Source: Sphingopyxis panaciterrae (GTDB lineage: Bacteria; Pseudomonadota; Alphaproteobacteria; Sphingomonadales; Sphingomonadaceae). Taken from it: a stretch of DNA of 64,000 nt. The stretch lies in the NCBI RefSeq assembly GCF_011762125.1, contig NZ_JAASQN010000002.1:434001-498000 (forward strand). Reading direction: 5' to 3'. A model generated the notes under the pieces. That model saw nothing but the letters and a program-made list of their open reading frames with translations, was not told where the DNA came from and made no database searches. Shown here in pieces: positions 8,272-16,269 of this stretch; the stretch's first letter is position 1, and each line of letters begins with the position of its first letter. Position numbers and translations under genes: made by a program.

Positions 8272-8715
8272 ATGATCCATATCCGCCAATCCACGCCCGC
8301 GGACGGCGAACGCGTCGTCCAGATCTGGCGCGACGCCGTCGATGCGACGCATGATTTCCTGACCGCCGCCGACCGGACGGCGATCGAGGAAGAGGTCAAG
8401 AGCTTCCTTCCCGCCGCCCCGCTCTGGCTTGCCGTCGATAGTGGCGATCGCGCGATCGGTTTCATGCTGCTCGACGGGACAAGCATGGAAGCGCTTTTCA
8501 TCGACCCCGCGCATCGCGGCGCCGGGATCGGACGCGCGCTCGTCGAACATGCGCTGACCCAGCATCCGGCACTCACGACCGAGGTGAACGAGCAGAATGC
8601 GCAGGCGGCCGGTTTTTACGAACGCCTGGGGTTCGTGCCGACCGGGCGGTCCGATCGCGACGGCCAGGACCGCCCCTATCCGCTGATCCATCTGCGCTAC
8701 GAGGGGCGCGACTAA
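8272..8715 (+). CDS. GNAT-family N-acetyltransferase (YjaB-like)
   Basis: 147 residues with the GNAT acetyl-CoA fold: N-terminal MIHIRQSTPADGERV, the beta-4/alpha-3 loop HRGAGIGRALVEHAL (pyrophosphate-binding R/Q-x-x-G-x-G/A), and the C-terminal NEQNAQAAGFYERLGF segment. Two upstream in-frame ATGs exist; MIHIRQ gives the typical N-terminus, but no site has a strong ribosome-binding sequence. It is divergent from rplJ and followed by the PadR gene on the same strand. The acceptor substrate is unknown. Confidence 0.88.
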   Translation: MIHIRQSTPADGERVVQIWRDAVDATHDFLTAADRTAIEEEVKSFLPAAPLWLAVDSGDRAIGFMLLDGTSMEALFIDPAHRGAGIGRALVEHALTQHPALTTEVNEQNAQAAGFYERLGFVPTGRSDRDGQDRPYPLIHLRYEGRD

Positions 8716-8772
8716 ACCCCCGCTCATGCTTCAACAGGATTATTCCGCAATCGCCCCTTGCGCATCTTTCTT

Positions 8773-8808
8773 TAAGATATATCTTAGAGCTATCACGAAT
8801 CGCTCTAA
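8773..8808. promoter_or_regulatory. candidate PadR operator (two inverted repeats)
   Basis: A perfect 14-bp palindrome, TAAGATATATCTTA (8773-8786), is followed by a second inverted repeat, TTAGAGC (8784-8790) with GCTCTAA (8802-8808), whose right arm touches the AAGGAGA ribosome-binding site of the padR gene. The location fits autorepression. Confidence 0.55.
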
Positions 8809-8819
8809 GGAGACATATC

Positions 8820-9422
8820 ATGCGATTTTACGGACATATGGGCGGCGGCTGCGACAAGCGCCACGCCATGCATCGCGGCGGCCGCGGCCGCGGCTTTGGT
8901 CATGGTTTCGGACGTGGCTTCGGCGGACGCCATGGCCATGACGACGAAGGGCGCGGCCCGCGCCGGCGGATGTTCGACAGCGGCGAGCTTCGGCTCGTCC
9001 TTTTGAAACTGATCGCCGACGAACCCCGCCACGGCTACGATCTGATCCGCCAGATCGAGGAGCTCACGGGCGGTGCCTATGCGCCGAGCCCGGGCGTCAT
9101 TTACCCGACGCTCACCCTTCTCGATGACATGGGCCAGATCGCGGCGCAGGAAAGCGACGGCGCGAAGAAGCTGTTTGCGATCACCCTCGACGGCCAGACC
9201 GAACTCGATGCGAACGCCGATGCCGTCGCCCGGCTGATCGCCCGCCTCTCTGCGGTCGGCGAGGAACGACAACGCACCGACGCCGCCTCGGTACGCCGTG
9301 CGATGGGCAATTTGCGGCAGGTGCTCGTTGACCGGCTGGGCCACCGCGACGTCGATCAGGACACGTTGCACGCCGTCGTCGCGCTGATCGACGAGGCGGC
9401 GCAAAAAATCGAACGACTGTAA
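8820..9422 (+). CDS. PadR-family transcriptional regulator with Gly/His/Arg-rich N-terminus
   Basis: 200 residues. Residues 1-50 are an unusual Gly/His/Arg-rich extension (GRGFGHGFGRGFGGRHGHDD). The PadR winged helix follows (GELRLVLLKLIADEPRHGYD, SPGVIYPTLTLLDDMG) and then a C-terminal helical dimerisation part. AAGGAG lies eight bases upstream of the ATG. The DUF2218 gene starts 11 bp downstream, a pairing common in proteobacteria and often associated with iron or metal transport regulation. The His-rich extension could bind metal; that is inference. Strong palindromes in the promoter suggest self-control. Confidence 0.9.
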   Translation: MRFYGHMGGGCDKRHAMHRGGRGRGFGHGFGRGFGGRHGHDDEGRGPRRRMFDSGELRLVLLKLIADEPRHGYDLIRQIEELTGGAYAPSPGVIYPTLTLLDDMGQIAAQESDGAKKLFAITLDGQTELDANADAVARLIARLSAVGEERQRTDAASVRRAMGNLRQVLVDRLGHRDVDQDTLHAVVALIDEAAQKIERL

Positions 9423-9433
9423 GGAGCGGAAGA

Positions 9434-9754
9434 ATGACGGTTTCAGCGAATGCCCATGTTCCGACGCAGCATGCGAGCAAATATCTGCAGCAGCTCTGCA
9501 AGCATTGGCAACATAATCTGGCGGTCGAATTTACCGCCGACCATGGCACCGTCGCATTCCCCAAGGATGCGCGCGGCGCCGACTGGCCCGGCGACGGGCT
9601 GGTGACATTCGATGCGGGGCCCGACCTGCTGGCGGTTCGCATCGATGCCAGTGTCGATGGCCAGCTGGAGGGGTTGAAAGGCGCCGTCGCGCGCCACCTC
9701 GATCGCTTCGCATTCCGCGAGGCACCGCTGACGTTCGACTGGCAGGCGGCGTAA
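9434..9754 (+). CDS. DUF2218 domain protein
   Basis: 106 residues covering the whole DUF2218 family: HASKYLQQLCKHWQHN, then FTADHGTVAFP, and the C-terminal HLDRFAFRE with the final Trp. The family is small, cytosolic and uncharacterised, usually next to PadR regulators or siderophore-uptake genes. It lies 11 bp after padR in the same operon and is followed by a strong hairpin. Family assignment is firm; function is unknown. Confidence 0.85.
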   Translation: MTVSANAHVPTQHASKYLQQLCKHWQHNLAVEFTADHGTVAFPKDARGADWPGDGLVTFDAGPDLLAVRIDASVDGQLEGLKGAVARHLDRFAFREAPLTFDWQAA

Positions 9755-9757
9755 ACC

Positions 9758-9795
9758 TGCTGTGCCACCGCGGCATCGGCCGGGGTGGCACAGCA
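9758..9795 (+). terminator. hairpin terminator after the padR-DUF2218 operon
   Basis: TGCTGTGCCACC and GGTGGCACAGCA form a perfect 12-bp stem immediately after the DUF2218 stop codon, followed by AATTTATCGTTTTT. The T-run is weak and displaced, so termination is probable rather than certain. Confidence 0.6.
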
Positions 9796-9798
9796 AAT

Positions 9799-9860
9799 TT
9801 ATCGTTTTTCGATATTATCGATTGACGATAAGATCGTACTCGCATATTGTTATTCGATAA
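9799..9860. promoter_or_regulatory. AT-rich promoter with repeated TATCG/CGATA boxes
   Basis: Within about 60 bp upstream of the DUF2975 gene the motif occurs five times in both orientations: TTATCG (9799-9804), CGATA-T-TATCG (palindrome, 9810-9820), CGATAAG (9826-9832) and TTCGATAAG (9853-9861). This is a plausible operator array for the HTH protein encoded two genes downstream. Confidence 0.5.
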
Positions 9861-9880
9861 GCCGCCCATCGGAGAATGAC

Positions 9881-10408
9881 ATGCCGACCGCCAGCCCTGC
9901 CCTTCTTGGCGCAACCCGCGGTCTGCTCTGGCTGTTCCTCGGTCTCGTCACCGTCGCGACGCTGATCGTCGTCGCGATCGGCGGCTCGCTGGCCTTTGCG
10001 TGGCCCGATGTCCTCACCCATTTCAAGGACAGCGGCGTCTTCCTCGATGTAACGACGGCGCGCGCGCCGCTCTGCTTCATGATGCTGCTGTTCCTCGCGA
10101 TCCTCGTTGCCACGGCCTATATGCTACGCCAGCTCCAGGCGCTTGTCGCGAGCGCGGCGAATGGCGATCCGTTCGCTCCCGCCAGCGCGCATCGCCTGCG
10201 CCGCGTCGGCTGGGCGCTCGTCGTCACGCAGGCCGCCGCGCTGCCGATCCACTGGATTTCCAGCCGGATCGTTGCCACCGGAAGCGATCTTGGCAGCGCC
10301 GGCGGCCTGTCGCTGGGCGGAGTGCTCGCGATCCTCCTCGCCTTCGTCCTCGCTGCGGTGTTCGAACAGGGCAGCGCGATGCGCGACGAACTCGAAGGCA
10401 CGGTATGA
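9881..10408 (+). CDS. DUF2975 membrane protein
   Basis: 175 residues with four predicted transmembrane helices (about residues 15-37, 62-84, 112-132 and 148-167), matching DUF2975. Between helices 2 and 3 is the family-typical segment LRQLQALVASAANGDPF followed by HRLRRVGW. GGAGA precedes the ATG. The stop overlaps the start of the next gene, a small Cro/CI-type HTH; this two-gene pairing is widespread and presumably forms a membrane-linked regulatory unit. No enzymatic residues are visible. Confidence 0.85.
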   Translation: MPTASPALLGATRGLLWLFLGLVTVATLIVVAIGGSLAFAWPDVLTHFKDSGVFLDVTTARAPLCFMMLLFLAILVATAYMLRQLQALVASAANGDPFAPASAHRLRRVGWALVVTQAAALPIHWISSRIVATGSDLGSAGGLSLGGVLAILLAFVLAAVFEQGSAMRDELEGTV

Positions 10409-10617
10409 TGGCAATCGCCGTGAAACTCGACGATCTGCTCCTCGCGCGGCAAATGACGCTGACCGACCTGTCCGATCGCATCGGCATCACGCTCGCCAAT
10501 CTCTCGATCCTCAAGACCGGGAAGGCGAAGGCGATGCGCTTCTCGACGCTCGAGGCGATCTGCACCGAACTGAATTGCCAGCCCGGCGACCTGCTGGCTT
10601 TCGAACCCGACGGCTGA
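10405..10617 (+). CDS. small XRE/YozG-type helix-turn-helix regulator
   Basis: 70 residues consisting almost only of a Cro/CI HTH: LLARQMTLTDLSDRIGIT, then LSILKTGKAKAMRFSTL and the ending CQPGDLLAFEPDG, typical of the YozG-like group paired with DUF2975. ATG overlaps the DUF2975 stop by 4 bp and a second ATG follows at once. It probably binds the CGATA box cluster upstream of the operon. A terminator lies 26 bp downstream. Confidence 0.9.
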   Translation: MMAIAVKLDDLLLARQMTLTDLSDRIGITLANLSILKTGKAKAMRFSTLEAICTELNCQPGDLLAFEPDG

Positions 10618-10643
10618 ACACAGCTCGGTATCCCTCCCCCTGA

Positions 10644-10681
10644 CCCGCCCCGGAAACTTGCGCCGGGGCGGGTTTTCTTTT
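10644..10681. terminator. rho-independent terminator between convergent genes
   Basis: CCCGCCCCGG pairs with CCGGGGCGGG around AAACTTGCG and is followed by TTTTCTTTT. It ends the DUF2975-HTH operon. Confidence 0.9.
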
Positions 10682-10696
10682 GCTCGTCGCCAGACG

Positions 10697-12097
10697 TCAG
10701 CCGACGACGGCATGCCGGCGCGCGTAGAGGAAGTAGACGCCCAGCCCGCCGAGGTTCCAGATCACGAACCACAGCTGGGTCTGGAACGGCAGGCTGAAGA
10801 ACAGATAGATGCAGCCGAGCACCGCAATGCCGCCGACCACCCACGGCAGCGGTGTGCGGAAGGTGCGCGGCGCATCGGGCGCGCGAACCCGCATGATCAG
10901 CATGCAAACCGATACCGCAGAGAAGGCGGCAAGCGTGCCGGCGTTCGCCAGCGCGGCGAGTTCACCCAGCGGGATGAAGCCCGCAAGGACCGCGACAACG
11001 GTGGCGGTGAAGATGGTGATGCGCACCGGCGTCCCGCGCGATGACAGTTTGGCGAGCCCCGCGGGCAATAATCCGTCGCGCGCCATGGTGAAGAAAATGC
11101 GGCTCTGCCCATAGAAGAAGGCGAGGATCACGGTGGGCAGCGCGATGATTGCCGAGACCGCGAGATATTGCGCCGCGCGCGGGCTGCCCAGTTCGCGCAG
11201 GATCAGCGCGAGCGGCTCGGGGCTGTTGGCAAAGCGCGTATAGGCGATCGCGCCGACAGCCGCGACCGCAACGCCGATATAGATGGCGACGCACACGATC
11301 ATCGATCCGACGATGCCGATCTTGAGGTCGCGGTCGGGATTCTTCGCTTCCTCGGCCGCGGTCGCAATCGCATCGAAGCCGTAGAAGGCAAAAAAGATGA
11401 TTGCCGCCGCCGCCATCACCCCGCGCTCGACGCCGTCGGGGCCCATATGCTTGGCAAAGCCATAAGGACTGAACGGCTCCAGGTTCGCGGCGTCGAACGC
11501 GGGCAGCGCCACGGCAACGAACACCACCAGCGCGACGATCTTCACGAGCACGAGCACCGCGTTGAGTGTCGCACTTTCGCGTGTGCCGACGAGCAGCAGC
11601 CCGGCGACGATGGCAATGATCGCGATCGCCGGCAGGTTGACGATGCCACCGAGCTCGGGGCCTTGCATCAGCGCCATCGGCACGCCCGCCCACGCCTGCA
11701 GCAAGGGCGCCGCATAACCCGACCAGCCGACCGCGACCGCGCTCACCACCAGCGAATATTCGAGGATGAGGCTCCACCCGACGATCCATGCCAGCAACTC
11801 GCCGATCACCACATAAGTATAGGTATAGGCGCTGCCCGACGCCGGAATCATCGTCGCCATCTCGGCATAGGCAAGCGCCGCGCACGCACAGATCAACCCC
11901 GCGATTCCGAACGACAGGATCACTGCCGGCCCCGCCTTGTCGGCGCCGACGCCGATCAGCGTCAGAATGCCCGTGCCGACGATCGCGCCGACGCCGAGCG
12001 CGATCAGATGCGGCCAGCCAAGCGTCCGCGCCAGCGCTTGCTCGCCCTCCTGCCGTTCCGGGACGATGGGTTTGCGGCGAAACAGGCTCTCGGTCAT
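10697..12097 (-). CDS. APC-family amino acid permease (cationic amino acid transporter type)
   Basis: 466 residues with about 12-14 hydrophobic helices. The APC signature in helix 1 is present (GVGAIVGTGILTLIG), as is PASGSAYTYTYVVIGE in helix 3 and GFDAIATAAEEAKNP in the helix 6/7 region, typical of the YfnA/CAT subgroup. It should be an inner-membrane amino acid/proton symporter. ATG overlaps the stop of the YoaK-family gene by 4 bp and it is the last gene of a three-gene operon starting with pterin dehydratase, so aromatic amino acids are possible cargo (inference). Confidence 0.92.
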   Translation of the reverse strand: MTESLFRRKPIVPERQEGEQALARTLGWPHLIALGVGAIVGTGILTLIGVGADKAGPAVILSFGIAGLICACAALAYAEMATMIPASGSAYTYTYVVIGELLAWIVGWSLILEYSLVVSAVAVGWSGYAAPLLQAWAGVPMALMQGPELGGIVNLPAIAIIAIVAGLLLVGTRESATLNAVLVLVKIVALVVFVAVALPAFDAANLEPFSPYGFAKHMGPDGVERGVMAAAAIIFFAFYGFDAIATAAEEAKNPDRDLKIGIVGSMIVCVAIYIGVAVAAVGAIAYTRFANSPEPLALILRELGSPRAAQYLAVSAIIALPTVILAFFYGQSRIFFTMARDGLLPAGLAKLSSRGTPVRITIFTATVVAVLAGFIPLGELAALANAGTLAAFSAVSVCMLIMRVRAPDAPRTFRTPLPWVVGGIAVLGCIYLFFSLPFQTQLWFVIWNLGGLGVYFLYARRHAVVG

Positions 12098-12795
12098 TTA
12101 GGGTTCCCCATTTTTTGCCGCTTGTGCGGCGCTATCGGCCAGAAGGCAAGGCGGTCAGTCGGCGAGCCGGGGATCGCCCAGGCGCGCAGCATGAGCGCCG
12201 CCGACAAAAGCATCGCCAGCGCATAGCCGGCAAGCGGCGACCATAGCACGACCGCCGCGCCGATGATCGCCCCGCCGACCAGCCCGGCCCATAGCCAGAA
12301 ATGCGGCCACCAGCGACCATCGCCCTCGCGACGCAGCGCATTGGCGATCTTGTGCCCCATGTGGACCAGCGTTCCGGTCATATAGGTCACGCCGACCACG
12401 GTCCCATCGCGCCCTTCGAACGAAGCGTTGGCGACCCCCATGGCGAAGGCGAGGCAGGCGATCGAAGGCCAGCCCGCATCGAAAAACCGCAACGCCATGG
12501 CCACGCCGAGCAGCAGCGTAACGCACGCCATGACGGCGACCGTGCGCATGCGCCGGAATTTCGCGGCGACCAGCGAGCCGCCGACGATCCCCGCCACGAA
12601 GATGGCAATGATCGCCCCCGCCACCATCGCCGCCTTTTGCCACTCCGCCGCTCCCACCGCGAGGCGGGTCGAATTGCCGGTCATGAAGGAAACGAAAAAG
12701 CCGCCCGATTCAATGAAGCCGATCGCATCGACGAAACCGGCGAGCATCGCTGTTCCGACCGCGAGCATTTGAACCGGGCGGTCGAAACGGATCAT
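12094..12795 (-). CDS. YoaK/DUF1275 family membrane protein
   Basis: 233 residues with six or seven hydrophobic segments. The N-terminal hallmark of DUF1275 is present: MLAGFVDAIGFI, then GFFVSFMTGNSTRL. TYMTGTLVHMGHKI is the matching repeat in the middle. Function in the inner membrane is unknown, with transport proposed for the family. It lies seven bases after the pterin dehydratase gene and overlaps the permease gene by 4 bp. Confidence 0.88.
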   Translation of the reverse strand: MIRFDRPVQMLAVGTAMLAGFVDAIGFIESGGFFVSFMTGNSTRLAVGAAEWQKAAMVAGAIIAIFVAGIVGGSLVAAKFRRMRTVAVMACVTLLLGVAMALRFFDAGWPSIACLAFAMGVANASFEGRDGTVVGVTYMTGTLVHMGHKIANALRREGDGRWWPHFWLWAGLVGGAIIGAAVVLWSPLAGYALAMLLSAALMLRAWAIPGSPTDRLAFWPIAPHKRQKMGNPK

Positions 12796-12802
12796 CGCGG
12801 GG

Positions 12803-13090
12803 TCAGACCAACGCCTCGATCGCCTCGGCGAGCTTCGCGTCGCGTTCCGACAAGCCGTCGGCGTCGTGCGTCGTCAGCAGGATATCGACGCGATTATAGA
12901 CGTTCGACCATTCGGGATGATGGTCCATCTTTTCGGCGATGATCGCGACGCTCGCCATGAAACCGAAGGCCTGCGCAAAATCGCCGAACTGAAAGCGGCG
13001 CGTCATCGCGTCGCGCACCGGCTCGTGCGTCCATCCGGGAAAGCGGGCGAACAGCGCGCTACGCGCCGCATCGTCGAGTTTCTGGACCAT
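12803..13090 (-). CDS. phhB: 4a-hydroxytetrahydrobiopterin dehydratase (PCD)
   Basis: 95 residues, normal for PCD, which dehydrates the carbinolamine formed by aromatic amino acid hydroxylases. The active-site segment is clear: [20 protein letters not shown], followed by [11 protein letters not shown]. The chosen ATG (MVQKL) has GGAGAAG upstream; the longer frame adds seven residues without a better site. It is first of a PCD-yoaK-permease operon and lies 51 bp from the divergent metallopeptidase gene. Confidence 0.93.
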   Translation of the reverse strand: MVQKLDDAARSALFARFPGWTHEPVRDAMTRRFQFGDFAQAFGFMASVAIIAEKMDHHPEWSNVYNRVDILLTTHDADGLSERDAKLAEAIEALV

Positions 13091-13141
13091 TTTTCTTCTC
13101 CCGCTAGCCATAATGGCGCGCCCGCCATAAGGAAGGGCGCG

Positions 13142-13582
13142 ATGAGCGACAAGACCGACCTTCCCGATTTGTCACCCGGCCTGCCCACCGGCTGGACCGG
13201 CGGCGCCCCCGACGCCGACGCGCTGTTCGCGATGGCCGAGACCGCGCTTGCCAATATGCCCGATGTGTTCAAGCCGCATCTCCGCAATGTCGTCATCGCG
13301 ATCGAAGAGGTCGCCGATGACCGGACGCTGGCATCGCTCGACATCGAGCATCCCTATGACCTCACCGGGCTTTACGAAGGCCTCCCGCTGACCGAACGCA
13401 GCATCGACCAGAGCGGCGGCATGCCCGACCGCGTAACGCTGTACCGCGTCCCGATCCTCGTTGAATGGATCGAAGGCGGCGAGCGGCTCGACTGGCTGGT
13501 ACGCCATGTGATGATCCACGAAATCGGCCATCATTTCGGCTTTTCCGATGACGATATGCACGCGCTGGAAGACATGGCGTGA
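13142..13582 (+). CDS. small zincin-like metallopeptidase family protein
   Basis: 146 residues. The zinc-binding helix [20 protein letters not shown] carries HExxH plus a downstream acidic residue, characteristic of the short bacterial 'metallopeptidase family' (former DUF1025). The mid-part [20 protein letters not shown] is also family-typical. It is cytosolic, with no signal peptide. The stop codon overlaps the GTG start of ccmA by 4 bp. Proteolytic activity is assumed from the motif only. Confidence 0.85.
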   Translation: MSDKTDLPDLSPGLPTGWTGGAPDADALFAMAETALANMPDVFKPHLRNVVIAIEEVADDRTLASLDIEHPYDLTGLYEGLPLTERSIDQSGGMPDRVTLYRVPILVEWIEGGERLDWLVRHVMIHEIGHHFGFSDDDMHALEDMA

Positions 13583-14163
13583 CGCAGTTGCTGCGGCTGA
13601 CCGGTGTGGCGTGCATCCGCGGTGACCGGCTGTTATTCGAGGATCTGTCGCTGATGCTGAACCGCGGCGATGCGCTGTGGCTGCGCGGTCCCAATGGCGC
13701 GGGAAAATCGAGCCTGATCCGGCTCGCGGCCGGACTGCTGCGCCCTGCGGCGGGCATGATCGAACGCCGTGAGCGCCGCGCGCTGATCGACGAGGCGGCG
13801 GCGCTCGATCCCGAAATGCCGCTGCGCCGCGCGCTCGATTTCTGGGCGCGGATCGATACCGTCGACGGCCACACCGTCGATCGCGCGATGGAGGAAATGG
13901 CGCTTGCGTCCCTCGCCGAAGTCCCCGTCGCGATGCTGTCGACCGGCCAGCGCAAGCGCGCCGCGATGGTGCGGGTCATCGCATCGGGCGCGCCGATCTG
14001 GCTGCTCGACGAGCCCGCCAACGGCATGGACGACGCGGCGCAGGCACGGCTGGCCGCGGCGATCGCAAAGCATCGGGCGAATGGCGGGGCGCTGCTGCTG
14101 GCGTCGCATTTCGCGCTGGGGATAACGGATCTGGCGGAGCTGGATATGGGGGCACTCGCGTGA
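13579..14163 (+). CDS. ccmA: cytochrome c biogenesis haem exporter ATPase CcmA
   Basis: 194 residues, the typical short ABC ATPase of the CcmABC haem-handling complex. It has Walker A GPNGAGKSS, the degenerate signature LSTGQRKRAAMVRV and Walker B IWLLDEPANGMD. It starts with GTG overlapping the preceding stop. A palindromic dispersed repeat separates it from ccmB, so coupling to ccmB is weaker than usual. No ccmC follows ccmB in this window. Confidence 0.95.
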   Translation: MTQLLRLTGVACIRGDRLLFEDLSLMLNRGDALWLRGPNGAGKSSLIRLAAGLLRPAAGMIERRERRALIDEAAALDPEMPLRRALDFWARIDTVDGHTVDRAMEEMALASLAEVPVAMLSTGQRKRAAMVRVIASGAPIWLLDEPANGMDDAAQARLAAAIAKHRANGGALLLASHFALGITDLAELDMGALA

Positions 14164-14177
14164 TCTCCCTACAATTC

Positions 14178-14253
14178 CGTCATTGCGAGCGAAGCGAAGC
14201 AATCCACGGCGGTTTACGCGACTCCGGATTGCTTCGCTTCGCTCGCAATGACG
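14178..14253. repeat. palindromic dispersed repeat, family B copy 1
   Basis: Perfect 28-bp inverted arms (14178-14205 and 14226-14253) start CGTCATTGCGAGCGAAGCGA and surround ACGGCGGTTTACGCGACTCC. A second near-identical element is at 50944-51020. It occupies nearly the whole ccmA-ccmB spacer and would form a very stable hairpin in the transcript. Confidence 0.92.
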
Positions 14254-14266
14254 AGGACAACGGACA

Positions 14267-14914
14267 ATGACCGCGCTGATTGCCCTGTTCTGGCGCGATC
14301 TGCGGCGCGCGTGGGGCAGCGGAGCGTTGTGGCTTCCGGTACTTTTCTTCCTGCTCGTTGCGACCGCCTTTCCCTTTGCCGTTGGCCCTGACGCACCTTT
14401 GCTTGCCCGCACCGGAGGGGGCATGCTCTGGGTCGCGGCGCTGCTCGCGGCGCTGCTGCCGATCGACCGGTTGGTGCGCCCCGACCGCGACGCCGGGGTG
14501 CTCGACCAGCTCGCTGTCCGCGGTTTCGCCGACGAGGTGATCGCGGCGGTCAAAATTGCCGCACATGCGATCGGTTTCGGGCTGCCCTTGCTGATCGCAT
14601 TGCTGCCTGCCGCCGCGCTGCTCGGACAGGATGGCACGCGAATCACGCTCGTCGCGACCGGCCTTGCCATCGCCATCCCCGCCCTCGCGTCGCTCGCGGT
14701 GCTCAGCGCCGCGCTGACCGCCGGATTGCGCGGGGGCAGCGCGATCGGCGGGCTGCTCATCCTGCCGCTGGCGATCCCGCTGCTGATCTTCGGCGCCGGG
14801 ATGCTCGATCCGTCGGGACGCGGCGCCGTCAAGCTGCTCGCCGCGACCAGCTTGCTGCTTAGCATGATCGGGCCGTTCGCCGCCGGCGCGGCGCTCCGCG
14901 GGCTGCGCGAGTGA
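14267..14914 (+). CDS. ccmB: haem exporter membrane protein CcmB
   Basis: 215 residues with six transmembrane segments. The start MTALIALFWRDLRRAWG and the conserved LLPIDRLVRPDRDAGVLDQL segment identify CcmB, the membrane partner of CcmA in holo-CcmE release. The C-terminal LLILPLAIPLLIFGAG is also conserved. It starts 13 bp after the palindromic repeat and overlaps the next gene by 4 bp. Confidence 0.94.
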   Translation: MTALIALFWRDLRRAWGSGALWLPVLFFLLVATAFPFAVGPDAPLLARTGGGMLWVAALLAALLPIDRLVRPDRDAGVLDQLAVRGFADEVIAAVKIAAHAIGFGLPLLIALLPAAALLGQDGTRITLVATGLAIAIPALASLAVLSAALTAGLRGGSAIGGLLILPLAIPLLIFGAGMLDPSGRGAVKLLAATSLLLSMIGPFAAGAALRGLRE

Positions 14915-15321
14915 CGCAGCAATCGCTCGCCCATGTCGCGCTGGTCGTCCGCGATTATGACGAAGCGATCGACTTTTATGTCGAAACACTGGGCTTTACT
15001 CTCGTCGCCGACGACTATCAGCCGGCGCAGGACAAGCGCTGGGTTCTCGTCGCACCGCCGGGCAATCCGCCGGGTGGGGCGACGATCCTGCTCGCCCGCG
15101 CCGCGAATGAAGAACAGGCGAAGTTCACCGGCGATCAGGCGGGCGGGCGCGTCTTCCTGTTTCTGCAAACCGACGATTTCGCCCGCGACTATCAGCGCCT
15201 GCTCGACAAAGGCGTGCGGATCGAGCGTGAACCGGTCGAGGCCGATTATGGTACGGTAGCGGTGTTTCTCGATCTCTATGGCAATAAATGGGATTTGATC
15301 GAATTTCGCCGGCCGGAATGA
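14911..15321 (+). CDS. VOC (glyoxalase/bleomycin resistance) family protein
   Basis: 136 residues with the paired beta-alpha-beta-beta-beta vicinal oxygen chelate fold: HVALVVRDYDEAIDFYVETL at the start and DLYGNKWDLIEF at the end, supplying the metal-ligand His and Glu positions. GTG start overlaps the ccmB stop by 4 bp, so it is co-transcribed although its function is probably unrelated. The substrate is unknown. Confidence 0.88.
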   Translation: MTQQSLAHVALVVRDYDEAIDFYVETLGFTLVADDYQPAQDKRWVLVAPPGNPPGGATILLARAANEEQAKFTGDQAGGRVFLFLQTDDFARDYQRLLDKGVRIEREPVEADYGTVAVFLDLYGNKWDLIEFRRPE

Positions 15322-15505
15322 CCGCTGGCGGCCGTTAGCTGCCGTTCCCTTTTTCGTCACCCCGGACTTGATCCGGGGTCCCGCTGGACGTCGAAACCTG
15401 CGCTATCCTCAAAAAAGCGGGATCCCGGGTCAAGGCGGAAGGGCCACGGGTCTCCTCCGCGGATGACGAAGGTGAGTGGAGCTCATGGCAGCTCCCCACC
15501 CCAAG
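15322..15505. repeat. dispersed repeat, family A copy 3 (long form)
   Basis: A roughly 185-bp element runs from GCTGCCGTTCCCTTTTTCGT to GGCAGCTCCCCACCCCAA. It is nearly identical to the reverse complement of 20217-20410, including the unusual CTCCTCCGCGGATGACGAAG part. The gap to rplA holds only this repeat and a terminator. Confidence 0.88.
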
Positions 15506-15512
15506 CCGCCAT

Positions 15513-15543
15513 AAGAAAAGGGCCGGAGTTCCCCCGGCCCTTC
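15513..15543 (-). terminator. rho-independent terminator of rplK-rplA
   Basis: On the minus strand AAGGGCCGG pairs with CCGGCCCTT around GGGAACT, followed by TTCTT. It lies 23 bp beyond the rplA stop codon. Confidence 0.88.
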
Positions 15544-15566
15544 CCTAAATCGTGGTGGTGCCGAAA

Positions 15567-16265
15567 TCAGGCGCCGGTGACGTCGGCCGTATCGACCTTC
15601 ACACCCGGGCCCATCGACGACGACAGCGCGATCTTGCGGACATATTTGCCCTTCGCGCCCGACGGCTTGGCCTTGACGATCGCGTCGACAAAGGCGTCGA
15701 AGTTCTGGCGGAGCTTTTCCTCGCCGAACGACAGCTTGCCGAGGCCGGCGTGGATGATGCCGACCTTTTCGACGCGGAATTCGATCTGACCGCCCTTGGC
15801 GGCCTTCACGGCTTCGGCGACGTTCGGGGTCACGGTGCCCAGCTTCGGGTTCGGCATCAGGCCCTTCGGACCCAGCGTCTTGCCGAGGCGGCCGACGATG
15901 CCCATCATGTCCGGCGTCGCGATGACGCGGCCATAGTCGAGGTTGCCCGCGAGCATGTCTTCCATCAGGTCTTCGGCACCGACCTTGTCGGCACCGGCGG
16001 CCAGCGCCTTGTCGGCATTGTCGCCGCGCGCGAAGACCGCGACTTTGACGTCCTTGCCGGTACCGGCGGGCAGCGTCACGACGCCGCGGACCATCTGGTC
16101 GGCGTGGCGCGGATCGACACCGAGGTTCATCGCGATTTCGAGCGTTTCGTCGAACTTGGCCGAGGCCAGCTCGCGAACGGTCTTGATCGCTTCGTCGACG
16201 GGGTGAAGCTTCAGCGCGTCAACCTTGCCCTCAAGGGCCTTTTGCTTCTTGGTCAGCTTGGCCAT
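15567..16265 (-). CDS. rplA: 50S ribosomal protein L1
   Basis: 232 residues, normal length. Conserved L1 blocks are visible: [51 protein letters not shown] and [10 protein letters not shown]. It binds 23S rRNA at the E-site stalk and usually autoregulates the L11 operon. It follows rplK by 4 bp. rplJ does not follow as it does in most bacteria; a terminator and a convergent gene set lie between. Confidence 0.99.
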   Translation of the reverse strand: MAKLTKKQKALEGKVDALKLHPVDEAIKTVRELASAKFDETLEIAMNLGVDPRHADQMVRGVVTLPAGTGKDVKVAVFARGDNADKALAAGADKVGAEDLMEDMLAGNLDYGRVIATPDMMGIVGRLGKTLGPKGLMPNPKLGTVTPNVAEAVKAAKGGQIEFRVEKVGIIHAGLGKLSFGEEKLRQNFDAFVDAIVKAKPSGAKGKYVRKIALSSSMGPGVKVDTADVTGA

Positions 16266-16269
16266 GGGT

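Noticed and set aside
13633-15360. 575-residue minus-strand open frame
   Set aside because: Runs antisense through ccmA, the repeat, ccmB and the VOC gene; low-complexity Ser/Arg/Ala translation.
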